This document shows positions 44,110 to 54,021 of a stretch of DNA of 64,000 bases, in pieces. The notes under the pieces are model-generated. The model was not told where the DNA came from. It did no database searches and was given only the letters and a program-made list of their open reading frames with translations. Position numbers and translations under genes: made by a program. Numbering within the stretch: the stretch's first letter is position 1; every line of letters starts with the position of its first letter. This DNA is from Lachnospiraceae bacterium (GTDB taxonomy: Bacteria; Bacillota; Clostridia; Lachnospirales; Lachnospiraceae): assembly GCA_003862155.1 (NCBI GenBank), contig QOUV01000006.1, forward strand, positions 78,920 to 142,919. Direction: 5' to 3'.

Positions 44110-45042
44110 ATGAGTAAGTATATTAACAGCACACTGGAACTGATTGGAAATACACCACTTCTGAAGGCAGATCGTTACGCTAAGGCAGCAGGAGCAGCTG
44201 ATGCGAACATTTTCGCCAAGCTCGAGGCATTTAACCCGGCAGGATCAGTTAAGGATCGTATCGGACTTGGAATGATTGAGGATGCAGAGAAGAGCGGACG
44301 GATCAAGCCAGGCCAGACTCTTATCGAGCCTACCTCAGGAAATACTGGAATCGGAATCGCAGCAGTAGCAGCAGTCAAGGGATACAAGGTCATCATCACA
44401 CTTCCGGAGACGATGTCAGTTGAGAGGAGAAACCTTCTTAAGGCATACGGAGCAGAGCTGGTTCTTACAGACGGAACCAAGGGAATGAAGGGAGCCATCG
44501 AGAAGGCCAATGAACTTCAGAAGACAATTCCGGGATCAGTTATCCTGGCACAGTTCGATAACCCAGCCAACTCAGCTACACACGAGAAGACCACAGGACC
44601 GGAGATCTGGGATCAGACAGACGGCAAGGTAGACTTCTTCGTAGCAGGCGTTGGTACAGGCGGAACACTTACGGGAGTTGGCCATTACCTTAAGCAGAAG
44701 AACCCTGATGTAAAGATCGTAGCAGTAGAGCCAGCCGGAAGCCCGGTACTTTCCAAGGGCCAGGCAGGACCTCATAAGATTCAGGGAATCGGCGCAGGAT
44801 TCGTACCGAAGGTCCTTGACACCAAGGTTTACGACGAGATCATCACCATTGAGAACGATGACGCATTCGAAGAGGGCCGCCGCTTTGCAGTTACAGAGGG
44901 CACACTCGTAGGAATTTCATCAGGAGCAGCTTTAAAGGCAGCAGATATATTAGCAGGCAGACCTGAGAACAAGGGAAAGAACATCGTAGCACTTCTTCCA
45001 GACTCAGGAGACAGGTACTTATCGACAGCGCTCTTTCAGTAA
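44110..45042 (+). CDS. cysK: Cysteine synthase (O-acetylserine sulfhydrylase)
   Basis: A 310-residue PLP fold-type II enzyme that makes cysteine from O-acetylserine and sulfide. The PLP lysine is in [11 protein letters not shown], the substrate loop in [11 protein letters not shown], and the phosphate cradle in [16 protein letters not shown] is near the end. The start [10 protein letters not shown] has AAAGGA; upstream in-frame TTG codons are rejected. It follows a leader of about 200 bases and is followed by metY after 62 bases. Confidence 0.97.
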   Translation: MSKYINSTLELIGNTPLLKADRYAKAAGAADANIFAKLEAFNPAGSVKDRIGLGMIEDAEKSGRIKPGQTLIEPTSGNTGIGIAAVAAVKGYKVIITLPETMSVERRNLLKAYGAELVLTDGTKGMKGAIEKANELQKTIPGSVILAQFDNPANSATHEKTTGPEIWDQTDGKVDFFVAGVGTGGTLTGVGHYLKQKNPDVKIVAVEPAGSPVLSKGQAGPHKIQGIGAGFVPKVLDTKVYDEIITIENDDAFEEGRRFAVTEGTLVGISSGAALKAADILAGRPENKGKNIVALLPDSGDRYLSTALFQ

Positions 45043-45104
45043 TCTTTAAAGAGTAAGGGACCAGATCAGACTATTAAGAAATATACCCGAGAGGAGTAAA
45101 TACC

Positions 45105-46412
45105 ATGGCTAAACCATATGCAGAGAGAAATCTTCATTTTGAGACACTTGCACTTCACGTAGGACAGGAGAAGGCAGACCCGGTTACTGATTCAAGAGCA
45201 GTACCTATTTATCAGACATCATCATATGTATTCCATAATTCAGACCACGCTGAGGCCAGATTCGGACTCAAGGACGCCGGAAATATCTACGGCAGACTTA
45301 CAAACCCTACAGAGGACGTTTTCGAGAGAAGAATCGCAGCCTTAGAGGGAGGCGTTGCAGCACTAGCTGTTTCATCAGGTGCAGCAGCTGTTACCTACGC
45401 TTTCAAGGCGGTAGCAAAGGCAGGAGACCACATCGTTTCAGCAAAGAACATCTACGGCGGTACATATAATTACCTCGCTCATACCTTTGTAGACTACGGC
45501 GTAAACACTACATTCGTAGACCCGTTCAACTACGACGAGATCGAAGGCGCTATCAAGGATAACACCAAGGCCCTTTATGTAGAGACACTTGGAAACCCGA
45601 ACAGCGAGGTGGTAGACATCGAGAAGTGGGCCGAGATCGCTCATAAGCACGGCCTTCCGCTCATCGTAGATAACACCTTCGCTACTCCATATTATATCAG
45701 ACCGATAGAGTACGGCGCTGATATCGTAGTTCACTCAGCTACAAAGTTTATCGGCGGCCACGGAACCACGATCGGCGGTGTCATCGTAGACGGCGGAAAG
45801 TTCGACTGGGCATCATCAGACAAGTACCCATGGCTTACAGAACCAAACCCATCCTACCATGGACTTTCATTCGCAAAGGACACAGCACCGGCTGTTATCG
45901 CTACTTATCTTCGTGCCATCATCCTTCGCGATGAGGGCGCTACCTTAAGCCCAATCCACGCATGGATCTTCCTTCAGGGACTTGAGACACTTTCACTCCG
46001 TGTCGAGAGACAGGTTCAGAACGCACTGAAGGTAGTTGAATACTTACAGACCAGACCTGAGGTAGAGTACATCTCTCACCCGGCAGCATCAAAGGACCAT
46101 CTGCAGCAGCAGCTCTATAAGAAGTACCTCCCGAACGGCGGTGCATCGATCTTCACCTTCGACATCAAGGGCGATGAGAACACAGCCAAGAAGTTCATCG
46201 ATCATCTTGAGCTTTTCTCACTCCTTGCAAATGTCGCAGATGTCAAGTCACTCGTTATCCACCCGGCTTCAACTACACACTCAGAGGACAGCCCGGAGGA
46301 GCTCTTAGAGCAGGGCATCAAGCCGAACACGATCCGTCTTTCAATCGGAACCGAGCACATTGACGACATCATCGAGGACCTCGAGCAGGGCTTCGAGTCA
46401 CTTAAGAAATAA
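45105..46412 (+). CDS. metY: O-acetylhomoserine sulfhydrylase (MetY)
   Basis: A 435-residue Cys/Met-metabolism PLP enzyme. The N terminus NLHFETLALHVGQEKADP, the PLP lysine in HSATKFIGGHGT, and VDNTFATPYYIRPI identify O-acetylhomoserine aminocarboxypropyltransferases rather than MetB/MetC. It makes homocysteine from O-acetylhomoserine and sulfide. The ribosome site is GAGGAG. It is likely co-transcribed with cysK. Confidence 0.93.
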   Translation: MAKPYAERNLHFETLALHVGQEKADPVTDSRAVPIYQTSSYVFHNSDHAEARFGLKDAGNIYGRLTNPTEDVFERRIAALEGGVAALAVSSGAAAVTYAFKAVAKAGDHIVSAKNIYGGTYNYLAHTFVDYGVNTTFVDPFNYDEIEGAIKDNTKALYVETLGNPNSEVVDIEKWAEIAHKHGLPLIVDNTFATPYYIRPIEYGADIVVHSATKFIGGHGTTIGGVIVDGGKFDWASSDKYPWLTEPNPSYHGLSFAKDTAPAVIATYLRAIILRDEGATLSPIHAWIFLQGLETLSLRVERQVQNALKVVEYLQTRPEVEYISHPAASKDHLQQQLYKKYLPNGGASIFTFDIKGDENTAKKFIDHLELFSLLANVADVKSLVIHPASTTHSEDSPEELLEQGIKPNTIRLSIGTEHIDDIIEDLEQGFESLKK

Positions 46413-46451
46413 TTTTTCACATACATCCTTCCATACTACATACTAAAAATT

Positions 46452-46478
46452 AAGAGGTCGTGGCAACGGCCTCTTTTG
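46452..46478 (+). terminator. Intrinsic terminator after metY
   Basis: AAGAGGTCGT (46452-46461) pairs with ACGGCCTCTT (46466-46475) with one G.T pair, then a short T run. It ends the cysK-metY unit. Confidence 0.8.
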
Positions 46479-46542
46479 TATTATAAAAAATATTTGAGAC
46501 AGAGCCGCCAGTGATACCCCAGGGGAGTTTGCTAAAAAACGC

Positions 46543-46571
46543 TTTACATTGTACACAATGTATTATATAAT
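46543..46571 (+). promoter_or_regulatory. MATE promoter with a palindrome in its spacer
   Basis: TTTACA (46543-46548), 17 bp and TATAAT (46566-46571). ACATTGT (46546-46552) and ACAATGT (46555-46561) form an inverted repeat two bases apart, covering the spacer. A repressor bound here would block RNA polymerase. No regulator gene is adjacent. Confidence 0.7.
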
Positions 46572-46603
46572 TAGCAAAGCTGATTTTTCAGGAGTAAAAT
46601 TGA

Positions 46604-48007
46604 ATGAAAGTGCGTAAAAATCTACTGGCTGCAATGCGCCAGGGAGAGACGCTTTCGAGGCGGGAGGAAGTTATGCTTATAGCAGAGCTTGCTTTCCCCG
46701 CGATAATCGCCCAGCTCTCTTCGATATTGATGCAGTATATCGACGCATCGATGGTCGGACTTTTGGGAGCCACGGATTCGGCGGCGATAGGACTTGTTTC
46801 GTCTACGACCTGGCTTATAGGAGGTATCTGTACTTCGGCATGTATCGGCTTCGGGGTCCTTGTCGCGCACAGGATCGGGGCCGGAGAGGAGAAGGAAGCC
46901 AGAAATATTGTAAAAATCGGACTGCTTACGGCGCTTGTTATAAGCATAGTACTGTCGGCGGTCTGTGTTATTTTTTCAGGAAAGATACCGGTACTTCTCG
47001 GAGGAGACAAAAACGTAGCCCCGAGAGCATCGCAGTATTTTGTGATCTATGCGGCGGCACTCCCGACGATGCAGATGATGTATTCGACAGCGGGAATTGT
47101 CGAGGCTGCCGGAAATATGAAGCTTCCCAGCTTTCTGGGAGTGCTCGAGTGCATTCTCGATGTGATATTTAACCTGATATTTATTTTTCCGACGAGAACG
47201 GTAAACGGGATAAGGATATTTGGTTTCGGGATGACTATTCAGGGAGCCGCACTTGGAACAGCGCTTGCCGAGGCTGTCGCTGCGGCGACCGGACTCATCT
47301 ATGTTTTAAAAATATCGAAGCTCCTCCGTCCCAGAGCCGGAGAAAAAATGCACGATATAAGGCGGACGATCAAGAGGGCTTTTCGAATTTCGATTCCGTC
47401 TGCGATTGAGTCGCTTATAATGGGCGGAGCTCAGGTCGTATCCACAACGATAGTCGCACCGCTCGGAGCCGTGGCGATTGCCGCGAATTCTTTTGCGGTA
47501 ACCGCAGAGAGCCTCTGCTACATGCCGGGGTATGGTATCCAGTCGGCCGCAGTAACCCTTATCGGGCAGTGCTACGGAGCAGGCCGGCATGAGCTTACGA
47601 GAAAACTCGGATGGCTTACAACGATAAGCGGAATGGTGGTCATGTCCGGTGCAGGAGTCCTGATGTATATTTTTGCACCGCAGATGATAGGAATCTTAAG
47701 TCCGAACAGACATATCAGGGAGCTTGGCACAGCGGTGCTTCGTATTGAGGCATTTGCAGAGCCGATGTTTGGCGCATCGATCGTAGCAGGCGGAGTGTTC
47801 CGCGGGACCGGCGATACGCTTGCATCAATGAACAGAAATGTAATAAGCATGTGGGGAATCAGGATTCCGATGGCCGCAGTTCTCTCGTCGAGAATGGGGC
47901 TTCGCGGAGTCTGGACCGCCATGTGCATTGAACTAATAGTAAGAGGAATACTGTTCCTGACTCATCTCGCGGGGCACCGCTGGGAGGGAGTGAGTAAAAA
48001 GGAGTAA
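46604..48007 (+). CDS. MATE-family efflux transporter
   Basis: A 467-residue membrane protein with twelve predicted helices in two homologous halves. YIDASMVGLLGA near the start and MPGYGIQSAAVTLIGQCYGA in the second half are MATE signatures. It exports cationic drugs or metabolites using an ion gradient. It has its own operator-bearing promoter and an AGGAG site. Only three bases separate it from the ABC permease gene, so all four genes to 50207 may be one operon. Confidence 0.92.
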   Translation: MKVRKNLLAAMRQGETLSRREEVMLIAELAFPAIIAQLSSILMQYIDASMVGLLGATDSAAIGLVSSTTWLIGGICTSACIGFGVLVAHRIGAGEEKEARNIVKIGLLTALVISIVLSAVCVIFSGKIPVLLGGDKNVAPRASQYFVIYAAALPTMQMMYSTAGIVEAAGNMKLPSFLGVLECILDVIFNLIFIFPTRTVNGIRIFGFGMTIQGAALGTALAEAVAAATGLIYVLKISKLLRPRAGEKMHDIRRTIKRAFRISIPSAIESLIMGGAQVVSTTIVAPLGAVAIAANSFAVTAESLCYMPGYGIQSAAVTLIGQCYGAGRHELTRKLGWLTTISGMVVMSGAGVLMYIFAPQMIGILSPNRHIRELGTAVLRIEAFAEPMFGASIVAGGVFRGTGDTLASMNRNVISMWGIRIPMAAVLSSRMGLRGVWTAMCIELIVRGILFLTHLAGHRWEGVSKKE

Positions 48008-48010
48008 AAA

Positions 48011-48676
48011 ATGCAGAACGTATGGAAGGTCATAGCCGATTCGTTCCCAGTCCTTATGTACCGCGGACTTACGATGACTATACCGCTGACTCTGATCTCA
48101 TTTGCGATAGCGCTCGTTATCGCTATCATCGTGGCGCTCGTACAATTTTCAAAGATTCCGGTGCTGCGGGAGATCTGCAGATTTTATATCTGGGTGATAA
48201 GAGGAACGCCACTTTTAGTACAGCTCTATGTTATATTTTTCGGTCTTCCGTCAGTAGGAGTAAATGTCGAGGCATTTCCAGCGGCAGTTCTGGTTTTTTC
48301 TATTAACGAAGGAGCATATGCTGCCGAAACAATAAGGGGAGCCCTTGAAAGTGTTCCTGCCGGACAGATGGAGGCAGGAAGGTGTGTGGGAATGAACTAC
48401 GGGCAGATCATGTGGCATGTCATCATGCCGCAGACTTTTCGGACGGCGTTTCCTGCACTCGGCAATGAGCTGATATCTATGGTAAAGGACACATCGCTTG
48501 CCGCAAATATCACGGTGACAGAGATGTTTTTCCAGGCGCAGCGAATCGCAGGGAGGACCTACCAGACTATGGCGCTGTACCTTGAAGTCGCAGTCATTTA
48601 CCTGCTGTTCTCTACACTGATCTCGCTTCTGCAGAGGTTTGGTGAGAAAAAGCTCGGAGCATACGGGAGGCAGTGA
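48011..48676 (+). CDS. Polar amino acid ABC transporter permease
   Basis: A 221-residue HisM/GlnP-type permease with about five helices. [16 protein letters not shown] and the cytoplasmic EAA-type loop [21 protein letters not shown] are diagnostic for the polar amino-acid import family. It follows MATE closely, with AAGGAG. It works with the ATPase and lipoprotein encoded next. The sulfur-gene context makes cystine a plausible substrate, as in TcyB. Confidence 0.92.
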   Translation: MQNVWKVIADSFPVLMYRGLTMTIPLTLISFAIALVIAIIVALVQFSKIPVLREICRFYIWVIRGTPLLVQLYVIFFGLPSVGVNVEAFPAAVLVFSINEGAYAAETIRGALESVPAGQMEAGRCVGMNYGQIMWHVIMPQTFRTAFPALGNELISMVKDTSLAANITVTEMFFQAQRIAGRTYQTMALYLEVAVIYLLFSTLISLLQRFGEKKLGAYGRQ

Positions 48677-49422
48677 TGTCATTACTTTCTATAAAAAATA
48701 TACAGAAGTCCTTTGACGGGGTTGAAGTCTTAAAAGGCATAAGCTTCGATGTAAATAAAGGCGATGTGGTATCTATTCTCGGTCCTTCGGGCTCCGGAAA
48801 GACCACACTGCTTCGATGTATCAATTTTCTGGAGAATGCCGATTCCGGGCAGATGGTGTTTGACAAAGCAGAGTACGATCTGAAGGAAATTTCAAAGAAA
48901 CAGATCCTCTCGATCCAGAAAAAGACCGGATTCGTCTTCCAGAATTACAATCTTTTCAGAAATAAAAACGTCCTCGACAATGTGACCTTAGGCCTCACAT
49001 CTGCGAGAAAAGTACCACGCGACGCGGCTGACAGAAAAGCCATGGATATGCTCGACCGTGTCGGAATGGCCGACTATGCAAAGCAGTATCCTTCGCAGCT
49101 TTCGGGTGGTCAGCAGCAGAGAGTCGCGATAGCGAGGGCACTTGCGACGGATCCGGAGATCATCTATTTCGATGAGCCGACATCGGCACTCGATCCGCAG
49201 CTTACGGGAGAGGTGCTTACTGTTATGAGGCAGCTCGCTTCTGACGGTATGACTATGCTTGTGGTAACTCATGAGATGTCCTTTGCGAGGGATGTATCGA
49301 ACAGGGTCATTTTTATGGATAAGGGAGTGGTCGCAGAGAGCGGCACTCCGGAGGAATTTTTCAATAACCCGAAAGAGGAGAGAACCCGGGAATTTTTGAG
49401 AATGGAGGAAAATGCAAGATGA
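48676..49422 (+). CDS. Polar amino acid ABC transporter ATP-binding protein
   Basis: A 248-residue ABC ATPase. Walker A is [13 protein letters not shown], the Q-loop FVFQNYNLF, signature [15 protein letters not shown], Walker [13 protein letters not shown], and the H-loop VTHEM. The ATG at 48676 overlaps the permease stop and has GGGAGG upstream; a GTG one codon earlier is less likely. It powers amino-acid import together with the adjacent permease. Confidence 0.95.
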   Translation: MSLLSIKNIQKSFDGVEVLKGISFDVNKGDVVSILGPSGSGKTTLLRCINFLENADSGQMVFDKAEYDLKEISKKQILSIQKKTGFVFQNYNLFRNKNVLDNVTLGLTSARKVPRDAADRKAMDMLDRVGMADYAKQYPSQLSGGQQQRVAIARALATDPEIIYFDEPTSALDPQLTGEVLTVMRQLASDGMTMLVVTHEMSFARDVSNRVIFMDKGVVAESGTPEEFFNNPKEERTREFLRMEENAR

Positions 49423-50207
49423 AGAAAAAATTATTGGCATTTGTACTGTGTGCAGCGACAACACTGCTTTGCGCCTGCGGAAGCGGAACCGGAGCAGACC
49501 ATTTAGCCAAGATTAAGAGCGCTGGAAAGATCTCGGTAGGTCTCGAGGGCGACTGGCAGCCGTTCTCATACCATGACAAGAACGACAAGCTTGTCGGCTA
49601 CGATGTTGAGGTCGCGCAGAACATCGCAAAGAGGCTCGGAGTTAAGGCTGAGATTCACGAGGCAGCGTGGGACGGCCTTTTTGCAGGAATGGATTCCGGC
49701 AGATACGATATGGTCGTAAACGGCGTCGATATCACAAAGGAGCGCCAGCAAAAATACGATTTCACAGATCCGTATGCCTACGACCACACAGTTCTTATCG
49801 TAAAAAAAGGAAACACCGATATCAAGAGCTTTAAAGACCTGAAGGGAAAGACCACAGCAAACTCAATCGGCTCCACCTATCAGGAGATCGGTGAGAAATA
49901 CGGCGCCACGGTAAAGGGCGTTGAGACTTTAGCCGATACTCTTCGTATGGTGGCAAACAAACAGGTTGACGCTTCAATAAATGCTTCGACCGCATTCGGA
50001 GATTACATGAAGACGAATCCGAGCGCACCACTTGAAGTCGCAGCCACAGCCAAAGAGGCGACAGAGTACGGAATCCCGCTTGAGAAGGGACAGAACAACG
50101 ACACGCTTCGCTCCGCGATAAACAAGGCATTAAAGGAAATGCGCTCGGATGGAACCTTAAAGAAGCTCTCAATCAAGTATTTTGGTTCGGATTTTACACA
50201 CGAGTAA
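49419..50207 (+). CDS. Amino acid ABC transporter substrate-binding lipoprotein
   Basis: A 262-residue SBP_bac_3 lipoprotein. The signal peptide ends in the lipobox LLCAC, so the mature protein is tethered to the outer face of the membrane through a lipidated Cys. [23 protein letters not shown] and [20 protein letters not shown] are typical of the cystine/polar amino-acid binding group. The ATG overlaps the ATPase stop (ATGA). Cystine is suggested by context, not proven. Confidence 0.93.
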   Translation: MKKKLLAFVLCAATTLLCACGSGTGADHLAKIKSAGKISVGLEGDWQPFSYHDKNDKLVGYDVEVAQNIAKRLGVKAEIHEAAWDGLFAGMDSGRYDMVVNGVDITKERQQKYDFTDPYAYDHTVLIVKKGNTDIKSFKDLKGKTTANSIGSTYQEIGEKYGATVKGVETLADTLRMVANKQVDASINASTAFGDYMKTNPSAPLEVAATAKEATEYGIPLEKGQNNDTLRSAINKALKEMRSDGTLKKLSIKYFGSDFTHE

Positions 50208-50247
50208 TGAAAATTTAATAAATCAGTTTCCGGAAAAGCAGCAGGAA

Positions 50248-50282
50248 CCGCCAGAAATCTATCAATTCTGGCGGCTTTTTTT
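50248..50282 (+). terminator. Intrinsic terminator after the ABC transporter operon
   Basis: CCGCCAGAA (50248-50256) and TTCTGGCGG (50266-50274) form a perfect 9-bp stem with a nine-base loop, followed by C and seven T. Confidence 0.9.
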
Positions 50283-50293
50283 ATGTAAATAGG

Positions 50294-50322
50294 TTGACAA
50301 TATCACTTTAAAAAAATAAAAT
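50294..50322 (+). promoter_or_regulatory. Sigma-A promoter of the FIST-chemoreceptor pair
   Basis: TTGACA (50294-50299), 17 bp and TAAAAT (50317-50322), about 50 bases before the GTG start. Confidence 0.7.
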
Positions 50323-50374
50323 AGTGTTGTGTGAGTCTGCAATGGGAAGACATTAGTTAAGGAGGGCAGTAAGA

Positions 50375-51478
50375 GTGAAAAGTCAGTTAGCTGTCAGCTA
50401 TAGCGGATCGGCAGATGCAGCTGTAGCAGAAGTCACAGAAAAGCTCGCAGGAAGTCCGAAAGGGATTATTTTTTACTGTAACTACGCGTGGCTCGAAGAA
50501 GTTTCGGCCGGACTCAGGAAGGCATATCCCAATGCGCAGATCATAGGTACTTCGGGTATCTGGTATCACGGAGACAAGGTTGATCAGAACAATGGCCTTA
50601 CAGTCACAGCTCTTATGAGCGGATGTGAAGTCAAGGCAGATGTCATAAAGCACCTGGCTACGGCGCCTCTTGCGGATGTCATTCATATGAGCGAAGCTCT
50701 CGACCAGATCCGTCCGTCGAAGGACAACGGAGTCATATTTGAATTCTGCACGAACGACGAGGAAGTACTCGTCTCCACTGTACATATGGAGCTTGCCAGT
50801 GATGACATTCCTCTTATTGGGGGAACTGTTTACGGGACCCCTGAGGGTCAGCCATCGAAGGTCTGTGTGAACGGAGAGACTTTTGAGAACGCCTGCGCGT
50901 TTATCGCGATAAAGAATACTGAGGGCCGCGTATATACGGCTATGGAGAATATCTACGGCTTGCAGGATTCTCCGATTGAGCACACCGCTACCAAGGTGGA
51001 CCTGATGAGAAAGGCTGTAGTAGAACTCGATTACAGGCCGGCCACAGATGTCTACTCAGAGGAGACAGGAGTTGCTAAAGGCGATATAGAGGGAAATGTC
51101 CTGAATTCTCCACTTGGAAGAGAAGTTGGCGACGATCTTTTTATTGCATCGATGAGAGAGGTCAAGAACGACGGCTCTATTGAGTGTTACAAGAGAGTGA
51201 ACTTAAACGACAGGATCAGTTTCTGCAGGAGGCTTGATTACAAGCAGATCAACGCAGATACGCTTGCGAAGAGAAGAGAGGAGATTCCTACTCCGTCGCT
51301 GATTCTCTCGGTAAACTGCATATTCAGATATACGCTCTTTACACAGGAGAACTACATGAACGAATACCTCCGCGATTTCAGCGAAGGCACAGCAGTTTCG
51401 ACAGGTTATGTCGGAGGCGGCGAGCAGTTCGGAAGACAGCATATCAATCAGACCATGGTTATGGCAGTATTTGAATAA
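50375..51478 (+). CDS. FIST sensory-domain protein
   Basis: A 367-residue cytoplasmic protein made of FIST N and FIST C domains. [20 protein letters not shown] and [10 protein letters not shown] mark the N part; LSVNCIFRY and [17 protein letters not shown] the C part. FIST domains are proposed small-ligand sensors, possibly for amino acids. There is no output domain here. The GTG start has AAGGAGGG. It lies 17 bases before a soluble chemoreceptor, suggesting a two-protein sensor. Confidence 0.88.
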   Translation: MKSQLAVSYSGSADAAVAEVTEKLAGSPKGIIFYCNYAWLEEVSAGLRKAYPNAQIIGTSGIWYHGDKVDQNNGLTVTALMSGCEVKADVIKHLATAPLADVIHMSEALDQIRPSKDNGVIFEFCTNDEEVLVSTVHMELASDDIPLIGGTVYGTPEGQPSKVCVNGETFENACAFIAIKNTEGRVYTAMENIYGLQDSPIEHTATKVDLMRKAVVELDYRPATDVYSEETGVAKGDIEGNVLNSPLGREVGDDLFIASMREVKNDGSIECYKRVNLNDRISFCRRLDYKQINADTLAKRREEIPTPSLILSVNCIFRYTLFTQENYMNEYLRDFSEGTAVSTGYVGGGEQFGRQHINQTMVMAVFE

Positions 51479-51495
51479 AATGGAGGGAAACACTT

Positions 51496-52467
51496 ATGTT
51501 CGGCAAGAAAAAGAAGCAGACTGAACAGGAACCTGTTGAGGTTAAAGAGAAGTTAGACATCACCAAGGAGATGCAGCCTGTCATTGACAGTGGAAAGTAC
51601 ATTCTCGAGCAGAAGGATAAGCTTCAGCAGGAGGAGCTTGATACAACGAATTCACTGAACGATATTAAGAATTCATTCGAAGAGGTTGAGAAGCGTTCCG
51701 AGGAAGTTACAGATACCATGGAGCAGTTCAATGAGCGCTTCAAGGAAGTTACCTCAGTTACTGAGAACTTTGAGCAGATCATTAAGAAGATGCTCACTAC
51801 AGCAGATGACACACACAAGAACATGAACAATGTCCGCACATCTTCATCTTCTGTAAATGACACTATCTCCACTGTAGAGGAAGTATTCAAGGAGTTCCAG
51901 TCCAGTTTCGATGAGATCCTCGACAAGGTAAATGCGATCAACGGTATCGCAAACCAGACCAACCTCCTCGCTTTAAACGCATCTATCGAGGCAGCCAGAG
52001 CAGGAGAGAGCGGCCGTGGCTTCGCAGTTGTTGCAGATCAGGTAAATGAGCTCTCGAGTAACATCAAGACACTCGTAGCTTCTATCGGCGAGTCTATGGA
52101 CAAGCTGAACCAGAACAACAACCGTCTGATGAACTCTATCAACGATACGAGATCAGCTATCCAGGATTCTATGACTCATATCAATGAGACAGAGGAAGTC
52201 GTAGATTCTATCAAGTCAGTAGCCGGCGAGATCGAAGACGGCAACACGAACATGGTCGGCGTTATCGACAAGTGCTCAGAGGATATGACTACACTGCAGT
52301 CTACGATGGAAGAGTCGAAGCCATATTATCAGACAGTGGCTGACCATATCGATACCCTCTCTACAAATATCACGAAGAAGAGCCTTATCTTCGAGGATAT
52401 GACGAATATCCTCCAGCAGTTCCCAGAACTCGTGAAGAGAGTAGAGGACAGGGTTGAGAGAGGCTGA
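51496..52467 (+). CDS. Soluble methyl-accepting chemotaxis protein
   Basis: A 323-residue chemoreceptor without any membrane segment or signal peptide. A short basic N terminus (MFGKKKKQ) leads straight into coiled coil. The CheA/CheW contact tip is [18 protein letters not shown] followed by [12 protein letters not shown]. With no sensor domain of its own, it probably receives the signal from the FIST protein encoded just upstream. GGAGGG ribosome site. Distinct from the receptor fragment at the start of the window. Confidence 0.92.
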   Translation: MFGKKKKQTEQEPVEVKEKLDITKEMQPVIDSGKYILEQKDKLQQEELDTTNSLNDIKNSFEEVEKRSEEVTDTMEQFNERFKEVTSVTENFEQIIKKMLTTADDTHKNMNNVRTSSSSVNDTISTVEEVFKEFQSSFDEILDKVNAINGIANQTNLLALNASIEAARAGESGRGFAVVADQVNELSSNIKTLVASIGESMDKLNQNNNRLMNSINDTRSAIQDSMTHINETEEVVDSIKSVAGEIEDGNTNMVGVIDKCSEDMTTLQSTMEESKPYYQTVADHIDTLSTNITKKSLIFEDMTNILQQFPELVKRVEDRVERG

Positions 52468-52497
52468 ACCAAATAAATTTATAGGAGATACTTACAA

Positions 52498-53022
52498 ATG
52501 AACAAAGTAGAAGATTATGTACGTACGATCCCGGATTTCCCTAAGAAGGGCATTATGTTCCGTGACATCACGACAGTGCTCAAGGATCCGGATGGATTCA
52601 AGCTCGCTATAGACCAGCTCCAGAGCTTCCTCGACGGCGTGGATTTCGATGTGATAGCTGGAACCGAGTCGAGAGGATTTATTTTCGGAACTCCTCTTGC
52701 GTATAATCTTCATAAGCCATTCGTGCTTATCAGAAAAGCAGGAAAGCTTCCTGCAGAGACAGTATCACAGACATACGATCTCGAGTATGGCACAGCTACT
52801 ATCGAGATGCACAAGGATGCCGTAAAGCCAGGCCAGAAGGTCGTTTTAGTAGATGACCTGATCGCCACAGGCGGCACGATCGAGGCAGCAGCCAGGCTCG
52901 TAGAGAAGCTCGGTGGCAAAGTCGTAAAGATGATCTTCCTTATGGAGCTCGCAGGACTTAAAGGCCGCGAGAGACTCAAGGACTACGACATCGACTCAGT
53001 CATCACATATCCAGGAAACTAA
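52498..53022 (+). CDS. apt: Adenine phosphoribosyltransferase
   Basis: A 174-residue purine salvage enzyme joining adenine and PRPP to AMP. FPKKGIMFRDITTVL, AGTESRGFIFG and the PRPP loop VLVDDLIATGGT are diagnostic. It recycles adenine released by MtnN. The ribosome site is AGGAGA. It follows the chemoreceptor by 30 bases and ends at a strong terminator. Confidence 0.97.
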   Translation: MNKVEDYVRTIPDFPKKGIMFRDITTVLKDPDGFKLAIDQLQSFLDGVDFDVIAGTESRGFIFGTPLAYNLHKPFVLIRKAGKLPAETVSQTYDLEYGTATIEMHKDAVKPGQKVVLVDDLIATGGTIEAAARLVEKLGGKVVKMIFLMELAGLKGRERLKDYDIDSVITYPGN

Positions 53023-53046
53023 TTATAATTTAAGCATTTAATCAGA

Positions 53047-53079
53047 CAGCGAATGTGAAAGACATTCGCTGCTGTTTTT
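53047..53079 (+). terminator. Intrinsic terminator after apt
   Basis: CAGCGAATGT (53047-53056) pairs with ACATTCGCTG (53062-53071), loop GAAAG, then TTTTT at 53075-53079. The following gene starts 13 bases on and must be read through or initiated here. Confidence 0.85.
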
Positions 53080-53091
53080 CAGGAAATAAAT

Positions 53092-54021
53092 ATGAAAGAT
53101 ATATCATTAGTAATTATGGCAGCCGGTATCGGCTCACGTTTTGGTGAAGGCATAAAGCAGTTGTCTCCAGTTGGCGAAGACGGAAGTATCATCATGGACT
53201 ACTCAGTTCATGACGCTATCGAGGCAGGATTTAACGAGATCGTATTTATCATCAGAGATGAGATAGAGAAGGATTTCATGGATATTATCGGAAAGCGCGT
53301 CGAGAAGATGGCCGCTAAGAAGAATGTCCGTGTCTACTATGTAAAGCAGTCCCTTACTCTTCTTCCTGACGGATTCTCACTTCCAAAGGGCCGCACGAAG
53401 CCCTGGGGAACAGGAAAGGCTGTCCTTTCAGCTTCCACTCTTCTTGACAAACCATTTGCTGTAATAAATGCCGACGACTACTATGGCAAGGAAGCATTCC
53501 GCGTAGTCGCAGACTACTTGAAGAACGTACCTGACGGCTCAGAGGGCCACTACTGCATGGCTGGCTTCCTCCTAAAGAATACTTTAAGCGATTTCGGAAC
53601 CGTTACCCGTGGCGTATGCGCTGCATCAGATGACGGCTATCTGACAGGCATTGACGAGACACACGACATCGAGAAGCTTCCTGATGGCGGAGCCAAAGGT
53701 GAGCATGGCGTACTCGACGTGAACTCACTCGTTTCCATGAACATGTGGGGATTTACTCCTGACTTTATGCCTAAGCTCGAGAAGGGCTTCGAGGATTTCC
53801 TCGACAACCTCCTTAACAAAGGCAATGGCGATCCGATGAAGGACGAGTTCCTGATCCCTGAATTCGTTGGCGAGCTCCTCGAGAAGAAGGAGATCGACGT
53901 CAAAGTTCTGAAATCACACGACACCTGGTACGGCCTCACCTACAAGGAAGACGTCCCGGCAGTACAGGCTTCCTTCAAAAAAATGGTCGAGGAAGGCATC
54001 TACCCTTCCCCTCTCTATTAG
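53092..54021 (+). CDS. NTP-transferase family nucleotidyltransferase
   Basis: A 309-residue sugar-nucleotidyltransferase fold. The nucleotide loop is VIMAAGIGSRFGEGIKQL, followed by VINADDYYGKEAF, which provides the metal-binding Asp. It probably activates a sugar phosphate with an NTP; the sugar is not deducible. AGGAAA precedes the ATG. The TAG stop is the first part of the foldback element that follows. Confidence 0.87.
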   Translation: MKDISLVIMAAGIGSRFGEGIKQLSPVGEDGSIIMDYSVHDAIEAGFNEIVFIIRDEIEKDFMDIIGKRVEKMAAKKNVRVYYVKQSLTLLPDGFSLPKGRTKPWGTGKAVLSASTLLDKPFAVINADDYYGKEAFRVVADYLKNVPDGSEGHYCMAGFLLKNTLSDFGTVTRGVCAASDDGYLTGIDETHDIEKLPDGGAKGEHGVLDVNSLVSMNMWGFTPDFMPKLEKGFEDFLDNLLNKGNGDPMKDEFLIPEFVGELLEKKEIDVKVLKSHDTWYGLTYKEDVPAVQASFKKMVEEGIYPSPLY

